Source: Conchocele bisecta (Eukaryota > Mollusca > Bivalvia > Lucinida > Thyasiridae). From it: DNA of 64,000 nucleotides. Positions within the stretch are counted from its first letter, which is position 1, and each line of letters begins with the position of its first letter. Location of the stretch: positions 32,969,175 through 33,033,174 of the forward strand of contig CM055269.1 in assembly GCA_029237695.1 (NCBI GenBank), in the 5' to 3' direction. Shown here in pieces: positions 47,211 to 58,245 of the stretch. Made by a program: the position numbers and the translations under genes. Under the pieces are notes generated by a model. That model had not been told where the DNA came from. It did no database searches and was given only the letters and a program-made list of their open reading frames with translations.

Positions 47211-48131
47211 TTTAAAAGTTGCCGTCGTTAATGTGATAATATTTTCTGCCTCTTTTGGTTGTACGAGAACGCAATTTAATTACGAAATGTGCATGTTATC
47301 TTCTTTCTAGTAATGTATATTTTATGGTATTTGCCCATGAACTTAATAAAATAATACATACTTCAAAATGTCTAATGGAAATTTCACATATTGCGAATTA
47401 CGTCACTATTGTACATTCTTTAAAGCGTAAACGTAGTTTTTCGGGTATTAAATGTATGCCAGAATTTGTTGTAAAACAATTATATTGTAATTACAAAATG
47501 TGCATTTTGTCTTCTTTCTTGTAGAGTACATTCTGTGGCGGTCGCACTTAAACATAATAAAAAAATTGGTCTAATGGAAATGTCATACGCCGCAAATTAC
47601 GTCGCTATTGTACATTTTTAAATGTTTCCGTAACTTGTGTAGTATAGTATAATTTAGAGGTCTCACGTTGGGCTTCGCAAATGGCGCCAAATGCGCTAAT
47701 AAATTGAATGTGGCACAAGAAAACAAAATTTGGCGAAAGTAATCGCGCCGGTAAACAAATAGCAAAATTGACACAAGTCTGCTTTTCCCAGGACACGGTC
47801 TCTGTTCGTGTATTGATAGTCCAGACTGGGTTTTCGCTTGCCTCTTATAGCAAGCATATTTCCCTTGGAGAAAATCAATATCAGTCCACCTGTGTCATGT
47901 GAAGTTTTAAGTGGCGGTCAATTACTGTGTATAAACGTTATGGGGAACAGATTTGTTATGTATCATTAACCGGCGTGCGCCATAAACTGGTCAATGGATT
48001 GAATTTCGCCTGGTAAACGGGGAAATATCCGCAGTTGTATTCACTTCAAACAGCTGATGCGTACTTGAGATCCAGCCTCTTTGATACTTGTATTCAAAAT
48101 TGCATGGAACCTAGTGTATACAAGTTATGTT
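47211..48131. other. No gene seen
   Basis: Short frames near 47600-47900 lack any family signature. Confidence 0.35.
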
Positions 48132-48436
48132 TTAGCCCTTAGAATGAGGGAACCAACATTGTCGTCAGCTGTTGTTATAGATGTTGTTTTCTGCCAATAA
48201 ACCATGGCAGCATGTCAGAAACTGAGAAAGTAAAAGTCGGTGTGCTATATGTCGCAGCAACAGATATGGTCATGTAGGGACGGGATCTCGGTTTGAAGTT
48301 TCACCCGACCAGGCAGCAATTCAATGGAAATAATTCTAAAGAGCTGTGAGAGCATGTTTTTCATGAATAAAAGGGAAAACAAAAAATAATAATCAGCAGA
48401 CGACAACATTTCATTCAGCATTGTAATGGTTAAAGG
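48132..48436. mobile_element. Second, interrupted copy of the piggyBac-like MITE
   Basis: GCCCTTAGAATGAGGGAACC, AATTCTAAAGAGCTGTGAGA and CATTCAGCATTGTAATGGTT parallel 45265-45450. About 120 bp of extra sequence lies in the middle. The TTAA flanks are degraded. Confidence 0.6.
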
Positions 48437-48900
48437 CCTCGGGTGGATGAACTGTGAGCAAAACTGTCAGTGAAAGAACAGTTTACGGTAGATTTGTATT
48501 TCTGAACATACACATATATGACCTGAACAAACTTAAAGTAATAATAAAACAAAAATATTATTGAAAAAAACAAAACAACTAGCGTTGCAAAGCAAGTTTT
48601 GGTAAATATAGCATTCCTATTTCCCGCGCATACCCTCGCGAGTGTGGTCACATGACTGAACACTACGTCATCGGCTGCGCCAGCGATAACATTGAGTTCT
48701 CGTATTGTTAAATTCGGTTAGTTTTGCTTATCATGCACAATTGTTGTGTGCTAAGGTATTACAGTGTTTGTGGTGATTATGTAGAAGTGTGCAATGCTGA
48801 AATATCGTGTAATACAGCTTTTGGACAGTTTCCAGCAGGTGTGTCTATGTGTCTTATCTTCAGCAAAATGGTAGTTAGTGGTAACAGTTAAACTGTAAAT
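48437..48900. other. No gene seen
   Basis: AT-rich; nothing recognised. Confidence 0.35.
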
Positions 48901-49545
48901 CGGTGAAAGGATGATGTAAGTGTTGTAAAGAGACTAAGTATGTGATCTTGACCTCGATATCAGCGGGGATTTGTCACAGCATGATAGTAGAGCCGTAGAG
49001 GAATGCATGCGTGAAATATTAAGAATTTTCGATGAAAGAAATATAAGTTATAACATATTTCTCTGATGTCAAGTTTTGTAAAGATACCAAGTATTTGACC
49101 CTGACCTTGGGATCATCGGGGGTTGGACGGTCATGGATTTGGCGCAGCACGGTAGTAGAGCCTTACAGGAATGCATGTGTGAAATAGTAAGCATTTCAGA
49201 TGAAAGAAATAGAAGTTATAACATATTTCTCTGATGTTAAATTTTATAAAGAGACTAAGTATTTGACATTGACCATGGTATCAGCGGGGGTTGGATGGTC
49301 ATGGATTTGACACAACATGGTAGTAGAGCCTTATAGGAATGCATGTGTGACATATTAAGCATTTTAGATGGTGGAAATAGAAATTATAACATATTTCTCT
49401 GATGTTAAGTTTAGTGACGGACGGACGCACTCACGCACGCACACGCGCGCACGCACGCACGTACACACACACACACACACGGACGGACGGACGGACAACC
49501 TGACTTCAGAATACCCCACCCCACAACTCGTTGCGGGGGTATAAT
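48901..49545. mobile_element. Right part of a DNA transposon-like repeat: three 168 bp units, microsatellite, GGGGGTATAATTA end
   Basis: GTAGTAGAGCC and AGGAATGCATG recur at about 48999, 49167 and 49335. Then a (GCAC)/(AC)/(GGAC) microsatellite follows at 49420-49498. The end ACAACTCGTTGCGGGGGTAT then AATTATTA resembles a common mollusc transposon terminus. The left terminus was not located. Confidence 0.62.
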
Positions 49546-50957
49546 TATTACTACACACACATGATATTTCCATTATATTTACTAATGATTATGATACAGA
49601 CAACCATTGTATTATGTACATAATTGTATGTTTGCGCTAGAAACGTCAGACAATGCAAAACACTACGCTGACGTTTATATGTAGATTTTAGCCGGGATTG
49701 GCGTCGTTTTGACGTTATCAAAAGTATCACGTACACGACCTCTATCGAAAATATCCGCTACCCTCAATTCACATCAAATAAACCGCGGTAACGTCTCTGC
49801 CTTAATATCAAAGGCATGCGCTATATTTTTCGGTACACATGAAAGAATGCGATCTGTTTTAACATTGAAATATCAATCAATATCGCTCTGTAGTGTGTGC
49901 ATTTGAGTACAGCCGTATTTATATACGAGCGAACATAATTTAGGAGCCGGACATAATCATCTGACTAAGCTTTATGTTCTATATAAAACTTATTTGGATC
50001 ATCCTTTTAAAATTTCGGATCATCACCGGTGGTATGTTATGTGACCATTTCCATATCAAATTCACGAAATATAAGCTACTAGATTTGGCCCAGAAGGCTA
50101 AACAACTGCATGCCTGATACTTGCACTCACATGTCACTCACTGCATCACACTAATTCTGAGCAAATACCATACTACCGTATTATCTTCTCCTTTTCTCTC
50201 GTCTGCAGAATGAGTGTAACAAATTGTCATCCAACCAAATAACAACAGAGAAACGCCGCAACTGAATTCGAACAATAGCAGTTCGTATACAACGATAAAC
50301 CGCGAAACGACCGTAGCTGGGCCACAAAACATATTAAAGCATATATTGCATACTACATGTACAACTTCATATGGATCATTCCCTGCTTGATCTGCTTTGC
50401 CCTGACCAACGTTCAAATATCATCATCGTATAGGATAACACTTAACAATACGACTTGCATTCACATTCGGCCCTTTTCAAGGTTTGACATACCGACATAG
50501 TGCGATAGGAGAATGAACTAGCTATGTTAAATTAACCGCCCCATTGCATCCTTAATGTAATGCACATAGTTCGAATGTATCGCATATATTGGTAAATTCG
50601 GAAACAAACGGACAAATGGCCATTGGCCTGTTAAATCTTGGGCTCAAATACCCGGGTATAGAAGGTCTTCGAGCCAATACTATAATGGTCTGACCCAGCT
50701 GATGACACGACTGACGGTTTGAACTGCCATCTCATTGGTAATGCCACGGGATCATGATCTGATATCATGATGATATACTGGATTGGTGGCATGTTTGGCA
50801 GCGGTTCCCTTGAGATCAGTACACACTAGCCGTTAGTTATTCGGCGAAACTGGTAGTATTTGTTACACGGAGGGGAATCGACGTGAACAGCAGAAGCAGC
50901 TGATTTCAGATGGACTCCTAATATTGTTTTCACAATGTATTATTGTTCCACCGAATT
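49546..50957. other. No firm gene; weak candidate membrane-protein exon on the minus strand (50416-50138)
   Basis: The minus-strand frame 50416-50138 reads like protein, with a hydrophobic stretch (VVYELLLFEFSCGVSLLLFG) followed by a charged tail (SADERKGEDN). No family was recognised. Confidence 0.25.
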
Positions 50958-51212
50958 TTATGAAATAAAGCAAACGGACCGCGCAAAAAGTTGGTAGAAT
51001 CTTCGACTGCTGGCCTCTTCCGGATCATTCCACCCAGTTCCCCGAACACGTCGGAACATATTTTTCAATCTGACACTCGTGGTGTAAACCGTTAGAATTA
51101 TAGCAGTTAGTTCGAATAAACATGATAAATAGGTCCCAAAAGACTGAAGTGCCATGTCTAATGGGCGTCTGAGAAGCCATGCTCTTACACCCAGTGTAGA
51201 CCCGACATCCAA
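50958..51212 (-). CDS. Weak candidate exon of an unrecognised membrane protein
   Basis: 84 codons with one likely membrane segment (SFGTYLSCLFELTAIILTVY) followed by a basic, polar stretch (RLKNMFRRVRGTGWNDPEEA). It lies upstream, on the same strand, of the candidate at 50416-50138, so the two could be exons of one gene. No clear splice sites and no family match support this. A chance frame is quite possible. Confidence 0.18.
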   Translation of the reverse strand: MDVGSTLGVRAWLLRRPLDMALQSFGTYLSCLFELTAIILTVYTTSVRLKNMFRRVRGTGWNDPEEASSRRFYQLFARSVCFIS

Positions 51213-51835
51213 AGTGGTCTATCGAGTCAGTGTAAGCTTTCAAGATCCTTGATAATCGTCGCAGTAGCTCAGTATTTATATGTGACCAGTATTGTATTAT
51301 GTTTTATTTGTTGCTTAATCTGACAGATTGTCATTATTTATATCGTATATTATTATACCTCATTGCAATTTCTAGGCGTTGCATTGATCAATTTAATATC
51401 ACGTGATAAACATATTCTTCCGTGTCGCAGCGGACAATTCACAACGCAGCGGGCAATATTAGAGGGTAATATTACACTATTACCCTCACGTCCCGAAACT
51501 TCACGAAGCATACGTATGGAAACAACCGAAGGGTTGGACTTCCTCGGCGTTTATCCAAAATATGAGCTGAAAGTGCGAATGTATACAAATTATAAAACCG
51601 GGTACCAGCCCAGCATTTGTAAACAATATAGGTTTTCTCCAGCCAGCCAGCAAGCGTCTTAAAACGTATTTTGACTAAACACGAGAATCGTCTCCTAAAA
51701 GCGATAATCATGTGATGCTAAAACATGTTTTATTAAGAAATCGAAAAACTATGGACAACACATCAATATTTCTTAACAAAAAACATACATAATTGTCTTT
51801 GGATACGATTCTTATTTGCTCACAAAACGTGTTTA
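51213..51835. other. Unassigned DNA
   Basis: No recognised gene. GAGAATCGTCTCCTAAAAGC near 51682 recalls the short palindrome near 37306. Confidence 0.35.
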
Positions 51836-52346
51836 TTAAAGGTACATGCCCACTCAGTAGGCACACAATGTTCTTTATAGGAAGTAAATAAGTGTATAAT
51901 TGTGTCACTATTACACCAGTTCTATAACTTACGAGAGCCCGCTATACAGATGTAATCATTTAGTAATATTTATTTTACTGATAGTGACGCGCGGTGGTAT
52001 CAGGCTATTTTCATATGCAAATGAGGCAAGATATTTTTTAATTATTTATGCTACATGTAATTAAATGCGTCACCTGAAAAAATAATATTTTCGACAGATT
52101 ATAAAGTATGATTATTGCACAACAAAAAAATAAATACAGATAATAAATAGTAATGTCAGTTAATAGTTAAGAAAACACGGTTATCGCCCCTGATATCAGA
52201 GTGGAAATTTACCTCTGATATAAAATGTATAATAATGCCAATCAGTACGTGGGGTAATGGTGAATGAATGTTTGTTTTTCCAGAAAATATCTCAGATGAT
52301 ATCTGTGATATAAAGAACAGTTTGTGCCTACTGAGTGGGCATGTAC
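51836..52346. mobile_element. Best-preserved TTAA-family MITE (AGGTACATGCCC), right end fused to a tandem array
   Basis: TTAA at 51836-51839, then AGGTACATGCCCACTCAGTA then GGCACA. The right TIR TGTGCCTACTGAGTGGGCAT then GTAC stops at 52346, just short of the expected CTTTAA, where the 103 bp array begins. The interior carries GATAGTGACGCGCGGTGGTA, TTTTCATATGCAAATGAGGC and CGCCCCTGATATCAGAG. This is the reference copy for the family in this window. Confidence 0.8.
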
Positions 52347-53480
52347 TGATCGCAACCAGTATGTCACCCATGACGGTCGGCGGCCCATACATACTATAGG
52401 CCATTGTCAGACTGCATAGCTGTGCGTGTAGGTTGATCAGGGGGTACACTGATCGCAACCATTATGTCACGCATCACGGTCGGTGGCCCATACATACTAT
52501 ATGTCATTGTCAGACTGCACGTCTGTGCGTGTATGTTGATCTGGGGCTACACTGATCGCAACTATTATGTCACACATCATGGTCGGCGGCCCATACATAC
52601 TATAGGCCAATGTGGGACTGCACGGTTGTGCGTGTATGTTGATCAGGGGCTACACTGATCGCATCTATTATGTCACGCATCACGGTCGGCGGCCCATACA
52701 TACTATAGGTCCTTGTCAGACTGCACGGATGTACGTGTATGTTGATCAGGGGCTACACCTAATCGCAACTATTATGTCACACATCACGGTCGGCTGCCCA
52801 TACCGGTACATACTATAGGACATTGTCAGACTGCACGGCTGTGCGTGTATGTTGATCAGGGGCTACACTGATCGCATCTATTATGTCACGCATCACGGTC
52901 GGCGGCCCATACATATTATAGGTCATTGTCAGACTGCACTGCTGTGCGTGTATGTTGATCAGGGGCTACACTGATCGCATATATTATGTCACACATCACG
53001 GTCGGCGGCCCATTCATACTATAAGTCATTGTCAGACCGCACGGCTATGCCTGTATGTTGATCAAGGGCTACACTGATCGCATATATTATGTCACGCATC
53101 ACGGTCGGCGGCCCATACATACTATTGGTCATTGTCAGACTGTACGTGTAGGTTGATCAGGGGCTACACTGATCGCATCTATTATATCACACATCTCGGT
53201 CGGCGGCCCATACATACTATAGGTCATTGTCGGACTGCACGGCTGTGCGTGTAGGTTGATCAGGGGCTACACTGATCGCATCTATTATGTCGCGCATCAT
53301 GGTCCGCGGTCCATACATACTATAGGTCATTGTCATATTGCACGGCTGTGCGTGTATGTTGATCTGGGGCTACACTGATCGCAACTATTATGTCACACAT
53401 CACGTTCGGCGGCCCATACATACTATAGGTCATTGTCAGACTGCACTGCTGTGCGTATAGGTTGATCAGGAGGTACACTG
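52347..53480. repeat. Tandem array, 103 bp unit, ~11 copies
   Basis: GTTGATCAGGGGCTACACTG recurs at 52432, 52535, 52638, 52741 and on to ~53460, mostly every 103 bp. Each unit also has CATCACGGTCGGCGGCCCAT and GTCAGACTGCACGGCTGTGC. GTTGATCAGGGACTACACTG also occurs once in block A (~10131) and block B (~18372), so the monomer shares ancestry with that block. Short frames across it are composition artefacts. Confidence 0.92.
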
Positions 53481-53822
53481 TGATGTTTAATTCCGTTATA
53501 AACCAATCAATTTGTATAAAATAATTAGCAATATTTTTTTTTTAGCCGTTTTTTTTAAATAATCTTTCCCTATTTTTTCGCGTAATTGACGTTTTCCTCG
53601 TTACGTTTTCACGTTAACGGTTCGCGTTCACATCTATTTCTCACATACTATATCACCTACTGTCTGTTTCAATTAAAGCCGCCCAAACGATACGCCCATT
53701 TAAATACCGCTAAATCCCTTTTGTTTACATAAACCTAAAGTTAACCGCATTTTAGAGATGTTACGTTTTTTTATTTGGACGAAATCGGTCAAATAATTAT
53801 TTTATGGTGAAAAACAGATTCC
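53481..53822. other. Unassigned AT-rich DNA
   Basis: Nothing recognised. Confidence 0.35.
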
Positions 53823-54008
53823 CTATGGGAATTTAGCATGTGAGAAAAAGAGGAGGAAGCAGTGGGGGAAGAGTAAAACAATATAAATTGACCTCGAAAC
53901 CTGACTAGATAGCTTGGAAATGACGTGAGAAAGCAAATTAGATTTTGAAAATCTGTCCACAATTTCAAAAATTTCAAAATCAATATTTTCCATGCTAAAT
54001 TCCCATAG
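53823..54008. mobile_element. 186 bp MITE with 18 bp perfect terminal inverted repeats
   Basis: CTATGGGAATTTAGCATG at 53823-53840 and its exact reverse complement at 53991-54008. The interior matches degenerate sequence at 5690-5850. No coding capacity. Confidence 0.8.
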
Positions 54009-54639
54009 ACAATTTGTCCAAGGTGAAATCGCCAAAGAGGTAAGTTTTTTTCGATATAAAATAAATATTCACAAAATAAAAAAAACACATCTATACAATT
54101 GTGTTAATAACAAGTATGTACATAAATATTTAATTTCATTAAGTTCAGTTAGCCGTAAACATGGGCAGTATTTTCAGAACATACTCGCACAACTTCATAC
54201 ATATTGTAACGTCCCTATGTCGTATCCGTCTTCAGCAATACGGTATACACCAGAATATTTCCTGTTCACGTAGGGGGTTGGTAGCGGGCCCTTGTGAATC
54301 AGGATATGGAAGCGGGAATAACTATAGCTACTTGGGAATGAAAGAACGACAGTGGCGAATTCAGTATTAATACCTGATATTTTGATAACACATAAAACAC
54401 AATATTATGCAACACGTACAACTATACGAGGGTGACAATTCATGGTAACAATAATGATATCGGGGTGGTATACAGGACTATATGAATCAACAGTTAGTAT
54501 CTATTCGTAGTACATGTCTTCGAGTCGAGACTAACTAACACAGGCGACTGTGGGAGCAACTAGACATGATCAACTATTTTCTAAAGCGTACAAGCACGGA
54601 CTTAGATGGGAATCGCGGGGCTATCATACATTTTGCTAC

Positions 54640-54798
54640 TGAGTTGGGGAGTCGCACAGCGGGAATCACGAAGCTGGGGTGGGAAATAAGCTGGGTGGGG
54701 AAGTCACACAGTGTCAGTGGGAATCAGGAAGCTATGGTGGGGAATCACAAAGCAGGAGGACACGAAGCAGGGTTGGGAATCGCACAGCAGGTGTTGAA

Positions 54799-54832
<34 letters not shown>

Positions 54833-55140
54833 GAAGCTAGGGTGGGGAGTCACACATCTTGGGGGTCAGGAAGCTGGGTGGGGATTAATGTTGGATGGGG
54901 AGTCACACAGCTGGGTGGGGAATTACACAGCAGGTGGGCACACAGCAGGGGTGGGGAGTCACACAGCCGGAGGTCACGAAGCTGGGGTGGGAATCATGAC
55001 ACATAGCTGAATGGGGGCACACAACAGCTAGGACGCATGACAATGGAATGGGGGTCACCTAACAGGGGTGGGAGGGGGCACGAAGTTAGGGTGGTGCGTC
55101 ACACAGCAGGGGGGTCACGAAGCTCGAATTGGGAATCGTA
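54640..55140. repeat. G-rich minisatellite inside LTR 1 with a 31 bp poly-G run
   Basis: Degenerate ~15-25 bp units of the type GGGGAGTCACACAGCTGGG and GGAATCACGAAGCTGGGGT. A poly-G run at 54799-54829 is 31 bases here and only 10 in the second copy (60516-60525). Confidence 0.8.
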
Positions 55141-55387
55141 TCGCAATGGGGAAAAAGTTGGTGGGGTAATGGGATATTGACATTATCATGGTTCCAGCCA
55201 ATATTAATAATCAATAATGCCAGAATCACGTTCAAATCATCACATCTCACGACTAACGGACCATTGGTAACATCGTCGGTGAGTAATGTTTAAGGGGGAG
55301 GATATTTGGGCCTTGGGAGTTCTGAGACGCCTGTTGCGTCTCGAGTTGCGTCGCTCGGGACAAAGTCGCCAACTGACAGATTTCACT

Positions 55388-55468
55388 CCTATTTATAGGT
55401 TTTGTCAGGCCGAGTTGGACAAGTTCCGTGACTTACGGAACTTGTCCAACCTCCCACATAGTGATTGG
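55388..55468 (-). promoter_or_regulatory. Candidate minus-strand LTR core promoter: CCAAT box, hairpin, TATA box
   Basis: On the minus strand in order: AGCCAATC (ATTGG at 55464-55468 on plus), a perfect 16 bp hairpin (55414-55450), then CCTATAAATAGG (55399-55388). This is the usual CCAAT-TATA order, so transcription toward lower coordinates would start near 55360. That would divide the LTR into ~2.2 kb U3 and ~1.15 kb R-U5. The same set lies at 61085-61165 in the second LTR. The TATA motif is nearly symmetric, so orientation rests on the CCAAT box and on Gag. Confidence 0.5.
55414..55450. repeat. Perfect 16 bp-arm hairpin in LTR 1
   Basis: GTTGGACAAGTTCCGT (55414-55429), 5 nt loop, exact reverse complement (55435-55450). 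It is repeated unchanged at 61111-61147 in LTR 2. Confidence 0.85.
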
Positions 55469-57542
55469 CTGGATTGTGATGACGGCCAGTTCCGATCAGA
55501 TACGAGCCAAAACAAGCACAGCCAGTAAACATGGCGGCTGCATTTAACACACACCGGAAATGCCAACAAACTATTGTGAATTATAACGAACTAAACAAGT
55601 TTCCTGGTGTGTGAAGATGACAATCATAAACTATTGACACTTGTGAACATTCAGGCATGCATCAGAGATCGTGGTAAGTTGTGTGCACAAAATGACAGAC
55701 GTGTTTTGTTGGCCAAAATGTGTGATAAATTCGAAGTGAGAAATACGCAATACACAAGCGTGTATAGCGATGCTTCGCTGGCTGGGTCGCTTCACTACCC
55801 CGCCTGTTCGACCAGAGTTCGTCCTCGAACTCATGAACAAAAAAATAGGATAACGTAATATATGCTGCACAACCTGAATGTCATGTATTTGTATAAAAAC
55901 ATACGGCTATTTACATGTAAGTGAGATATATCACCAAATATTTCTAACACGCTCCAAACATGTATGAATACTTTGCAGTCTGGTCTCTACATTTTACTCG
56001 AGTCAATTAACATATTCTATAGGCGGCGATAAAATGTGACCCTGACAAGACTACAGAACATGTGACATGGTCAATAATACGTTCCTTACTACTTCTAATC
56101 AAATTGTACTATCAGTACATCTACTAACAACAATATCATGTGAACTACTCATAATCATGTATCGGTATGGCATTAGTGCTTACCATGGGTGTTGGCATCG
56201 CTATTCAGAATTCATATAATATTTCCCTTGGTCACGTAAACTATGGAAAGCTATATTAAAATGTATCTACTTTCGTAGAATATGAAAACTTGAACATCAG
56301 TGAGTCAACATCAACGCAAAACACTCGGATACCAATACTTACTCTATATATATTCTATTTATTTCCAGGTACCTCATTAAACTGCTATATGAAAGTTAAT
56401 TGATAGTGTCGCTGCTGCCATTTAGACCGCCAACCATATATTCGTGACAAATGAACATTTCGAATAACGTATGACCAGATATGAATGCCAATCCGAATGC
56501 CAACAGGATGACAACAACGGGAAACGCACAAATAGCAAAGTTTAACTCATTTGCTGTACCTTCAGCAATAATATGTGTTACTCGTACACAGTATACATGT
56601 ACGTCCTCAAATATCAGACATGCATCTTACCATTTGCATGTCTACACTGTTACTTACACTCAACATGAACTAATTGTTTCTGTATGTTTCTCTAATTAGC
56701 AATCTAGTAAAACTATTTACATCATGTAGACTCGCAGTTCAAGTGTCTCCATTGAATGACAAATCCGCACACTAAAAATATACATAGCAAATCACACTCT
56801 GCGTGGCCACGCGCATTCATACCACATACATTTAACCCCTCGCATACAAACAAAAGTTTACATACTATGTCATTTTCTGGAAACACTTGACCTCCATACT
56901 CCATGATAGTGTACGCAAGTAATAATTGGTTAGATATGATAGTTCCAACGACATGATACTGTCATATCTGGGTCAGCGTACTACCACTCAGATCCTAATA
57001 AAAAAAATACAACACATTGTGTTCTGTATCTATTATTCCTATTTCGCTATCCTGACTTATAAGTATACTCTGTCCATGTTCCTAAGCGCGAATTAAACAT
57101 CTCAATGGGTAAATTATGAACGCGGGTACGGAATATTTATATTTACTCGAAGACATCAAGTTTATAATATGCTTCGCGCATACATGTAGTCTATATTATA
57201 TTTACGTTCCATTGTGTGTGTTCTATAGTGACGTCCTGCACTACATAATTATGCTGTTATCGAGGGACTGTATCACGCACGTTATATAACGTCAGATTTC
57301 GCGGGAAATCTCTCGTCGCGTAAGGTGGTTCCGCCGGTGGTCCTCATCTTGATAATCGTCCTTGCTGTCGTCACCGTAGTTATCGTCGTTAGCGGCGTTT
57401 CCACGGGTGGTCCTCGTCGGGTAATCGCTCGTCGGCATTAGTGGTTCACCATCAACATCGCATCGGTGGTTCATCTCCGTCGATAGTCGTTGGTGGTTAT
57501 CGCGCCAGATATGCGTGTGGGCGGTATTCATCATGCGTTACA

Positions 57543-57575
57543 TCGTTTCGTCATCTCGTCATCCTTCTCGTCTCC
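57543..57575 (-). other. Candidate imperfect polypurine tract next to the 3' LTR
   Basis: On the minus strand this tract is about 27/33 purine, ending GATGACGAAACGA immediately before TGTAACG. It is interrupted by pyrimidines, so it is weak evidence. It supports the LTR edge chosen at 57542. Confidence 0.35.
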
Positions 57576-57839
57576 ACGACACGCGTCGATTATCGCCTTC
57601 TTTCCTCCTAGGATTACGTCTCGTCGTCTTAATATGTATTATGTTTGTGGAGGTTTGTGTGGTATGGTGTGGAGGGCAGGGGAGGGAGGGAGTCGACTTG
57701 TAATGGTCACTGGTGTACATGGTGTATGCCAGCATCGTTAAATTCGGGACATATATATGTTGCCACCAACATCACCATTGGCCATGCGCAGTCTCATTGT
57801 GGGTGGGGAAGGTGAATGGGAATTTCAGGGAATGACATA

Positions 57840-58245
57840 TTTGACTTGGGAACTAGTTTATGTAATATGTAAAGTGGGACACTGGGATGAGGGTGTGTAT
57901 GGGGTGGGGATATGGGGAAACTCGGGAATGAGTTTATATAAAGTGGGAAACTGGGATGAGGGGTGGGTATTGGGTGGGGTTATGGGGAAACTCGGGAACG
58001 AGTTTGTTTACATTGGGAAACTAAGACGGGGTGTTATGGGGACGAGTTTATACAAAGGGGAACACTGGGATGAGGGGTGTCTGGGGTGGGGAAGCGGGGA
58101 AACTCGGGAACGAATTTATATACAGTGGGAAACTAGGAGGAGGATGAGTATGGGGTGGGGATATGGGGAAACTCGGGAACGAGTTTATATAAAGGGGAAC
58201 ACTGGGATGTGGTTGCGTATGGGGTGGGGAAGCGGGTAACGGATA
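57840..58245. repeat. Minisatellite (45-70 bp units) encoding the Gag C-terminal tail on the minus strand
   Basis: GGGGATATGGGGAAACTCGG and GAACGAGTTTATATAAAG recur about six times, with 70 bp spacing at first (57891, 57961) and shorter units after. Read on the minus strand it gives the Pro/Ser/Phe-rich repeats at the end of the Gag frame. Confidence 0.82.

Larger units (their letters stand above)
54205..57542 (-). repeat. Long terminal repeat 1 (~3.34 kb) of a gag-only LTR retrotransposon
   Basis: In plus orientation it starts TGTAACGTCCCTATG at 54205 and ends GCGTTACA at 57542, giving 7 bp inverted ends TGTAACG...CGTTACA. Its sequence is repeated almost exactly at 59924-63238. As the element reads on the minus strand, this is the 3' LTR of the complete internal region at 57543-59923. 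The start of the LTR (57542) is inferred from the inverted ends and the adjacent purine-rich (minus) tract at 57543-57575. The identical sequence itself continues beyond it because the internal region is duplicated too. Whether ~3.3 kb is the true LTR length needs a solo LTR or an independent insertion. Confidence 0.6.

Noticed and set aside
52464..52818. Repeated YVDQGLH-type peptides
   Set aside because: Translations of the 103 bp tandem repeat; 103 is not a multiple of 3, so no frame persists.
54566..55006. 146-codon plus-strand frame in LTR 1 (and 137 codons at 60283-60696)
   Set aside because: Gly/Ser/His-rich reading of a G-rich minisatellite; frame and length differ between the two copies after indels.
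55286..55528. 80-codon plus-strand frame conserved in both LTRs
   Set aside because: Identity is explained by recent duplication; it overlaps the hairpin and the minus-strand promoter elements and shows no domain.
55500..55560. AACATGGCGGC as a YY1-type start of a plus-strand gene
   Set aside because: No coding sequence follows; it may be a transcription-factor site in the LTR, but the evidence is a single short match.
57292..57534. Acidic minus-strand frame in LTR 1 (DDNYGDDSKDDYQDEDH) as an accessory protein
   Set aside because: The second LTR copy carries a 12 bp deletion here and no homologous domain is recognised; the interval is part of the inferred U3 region.
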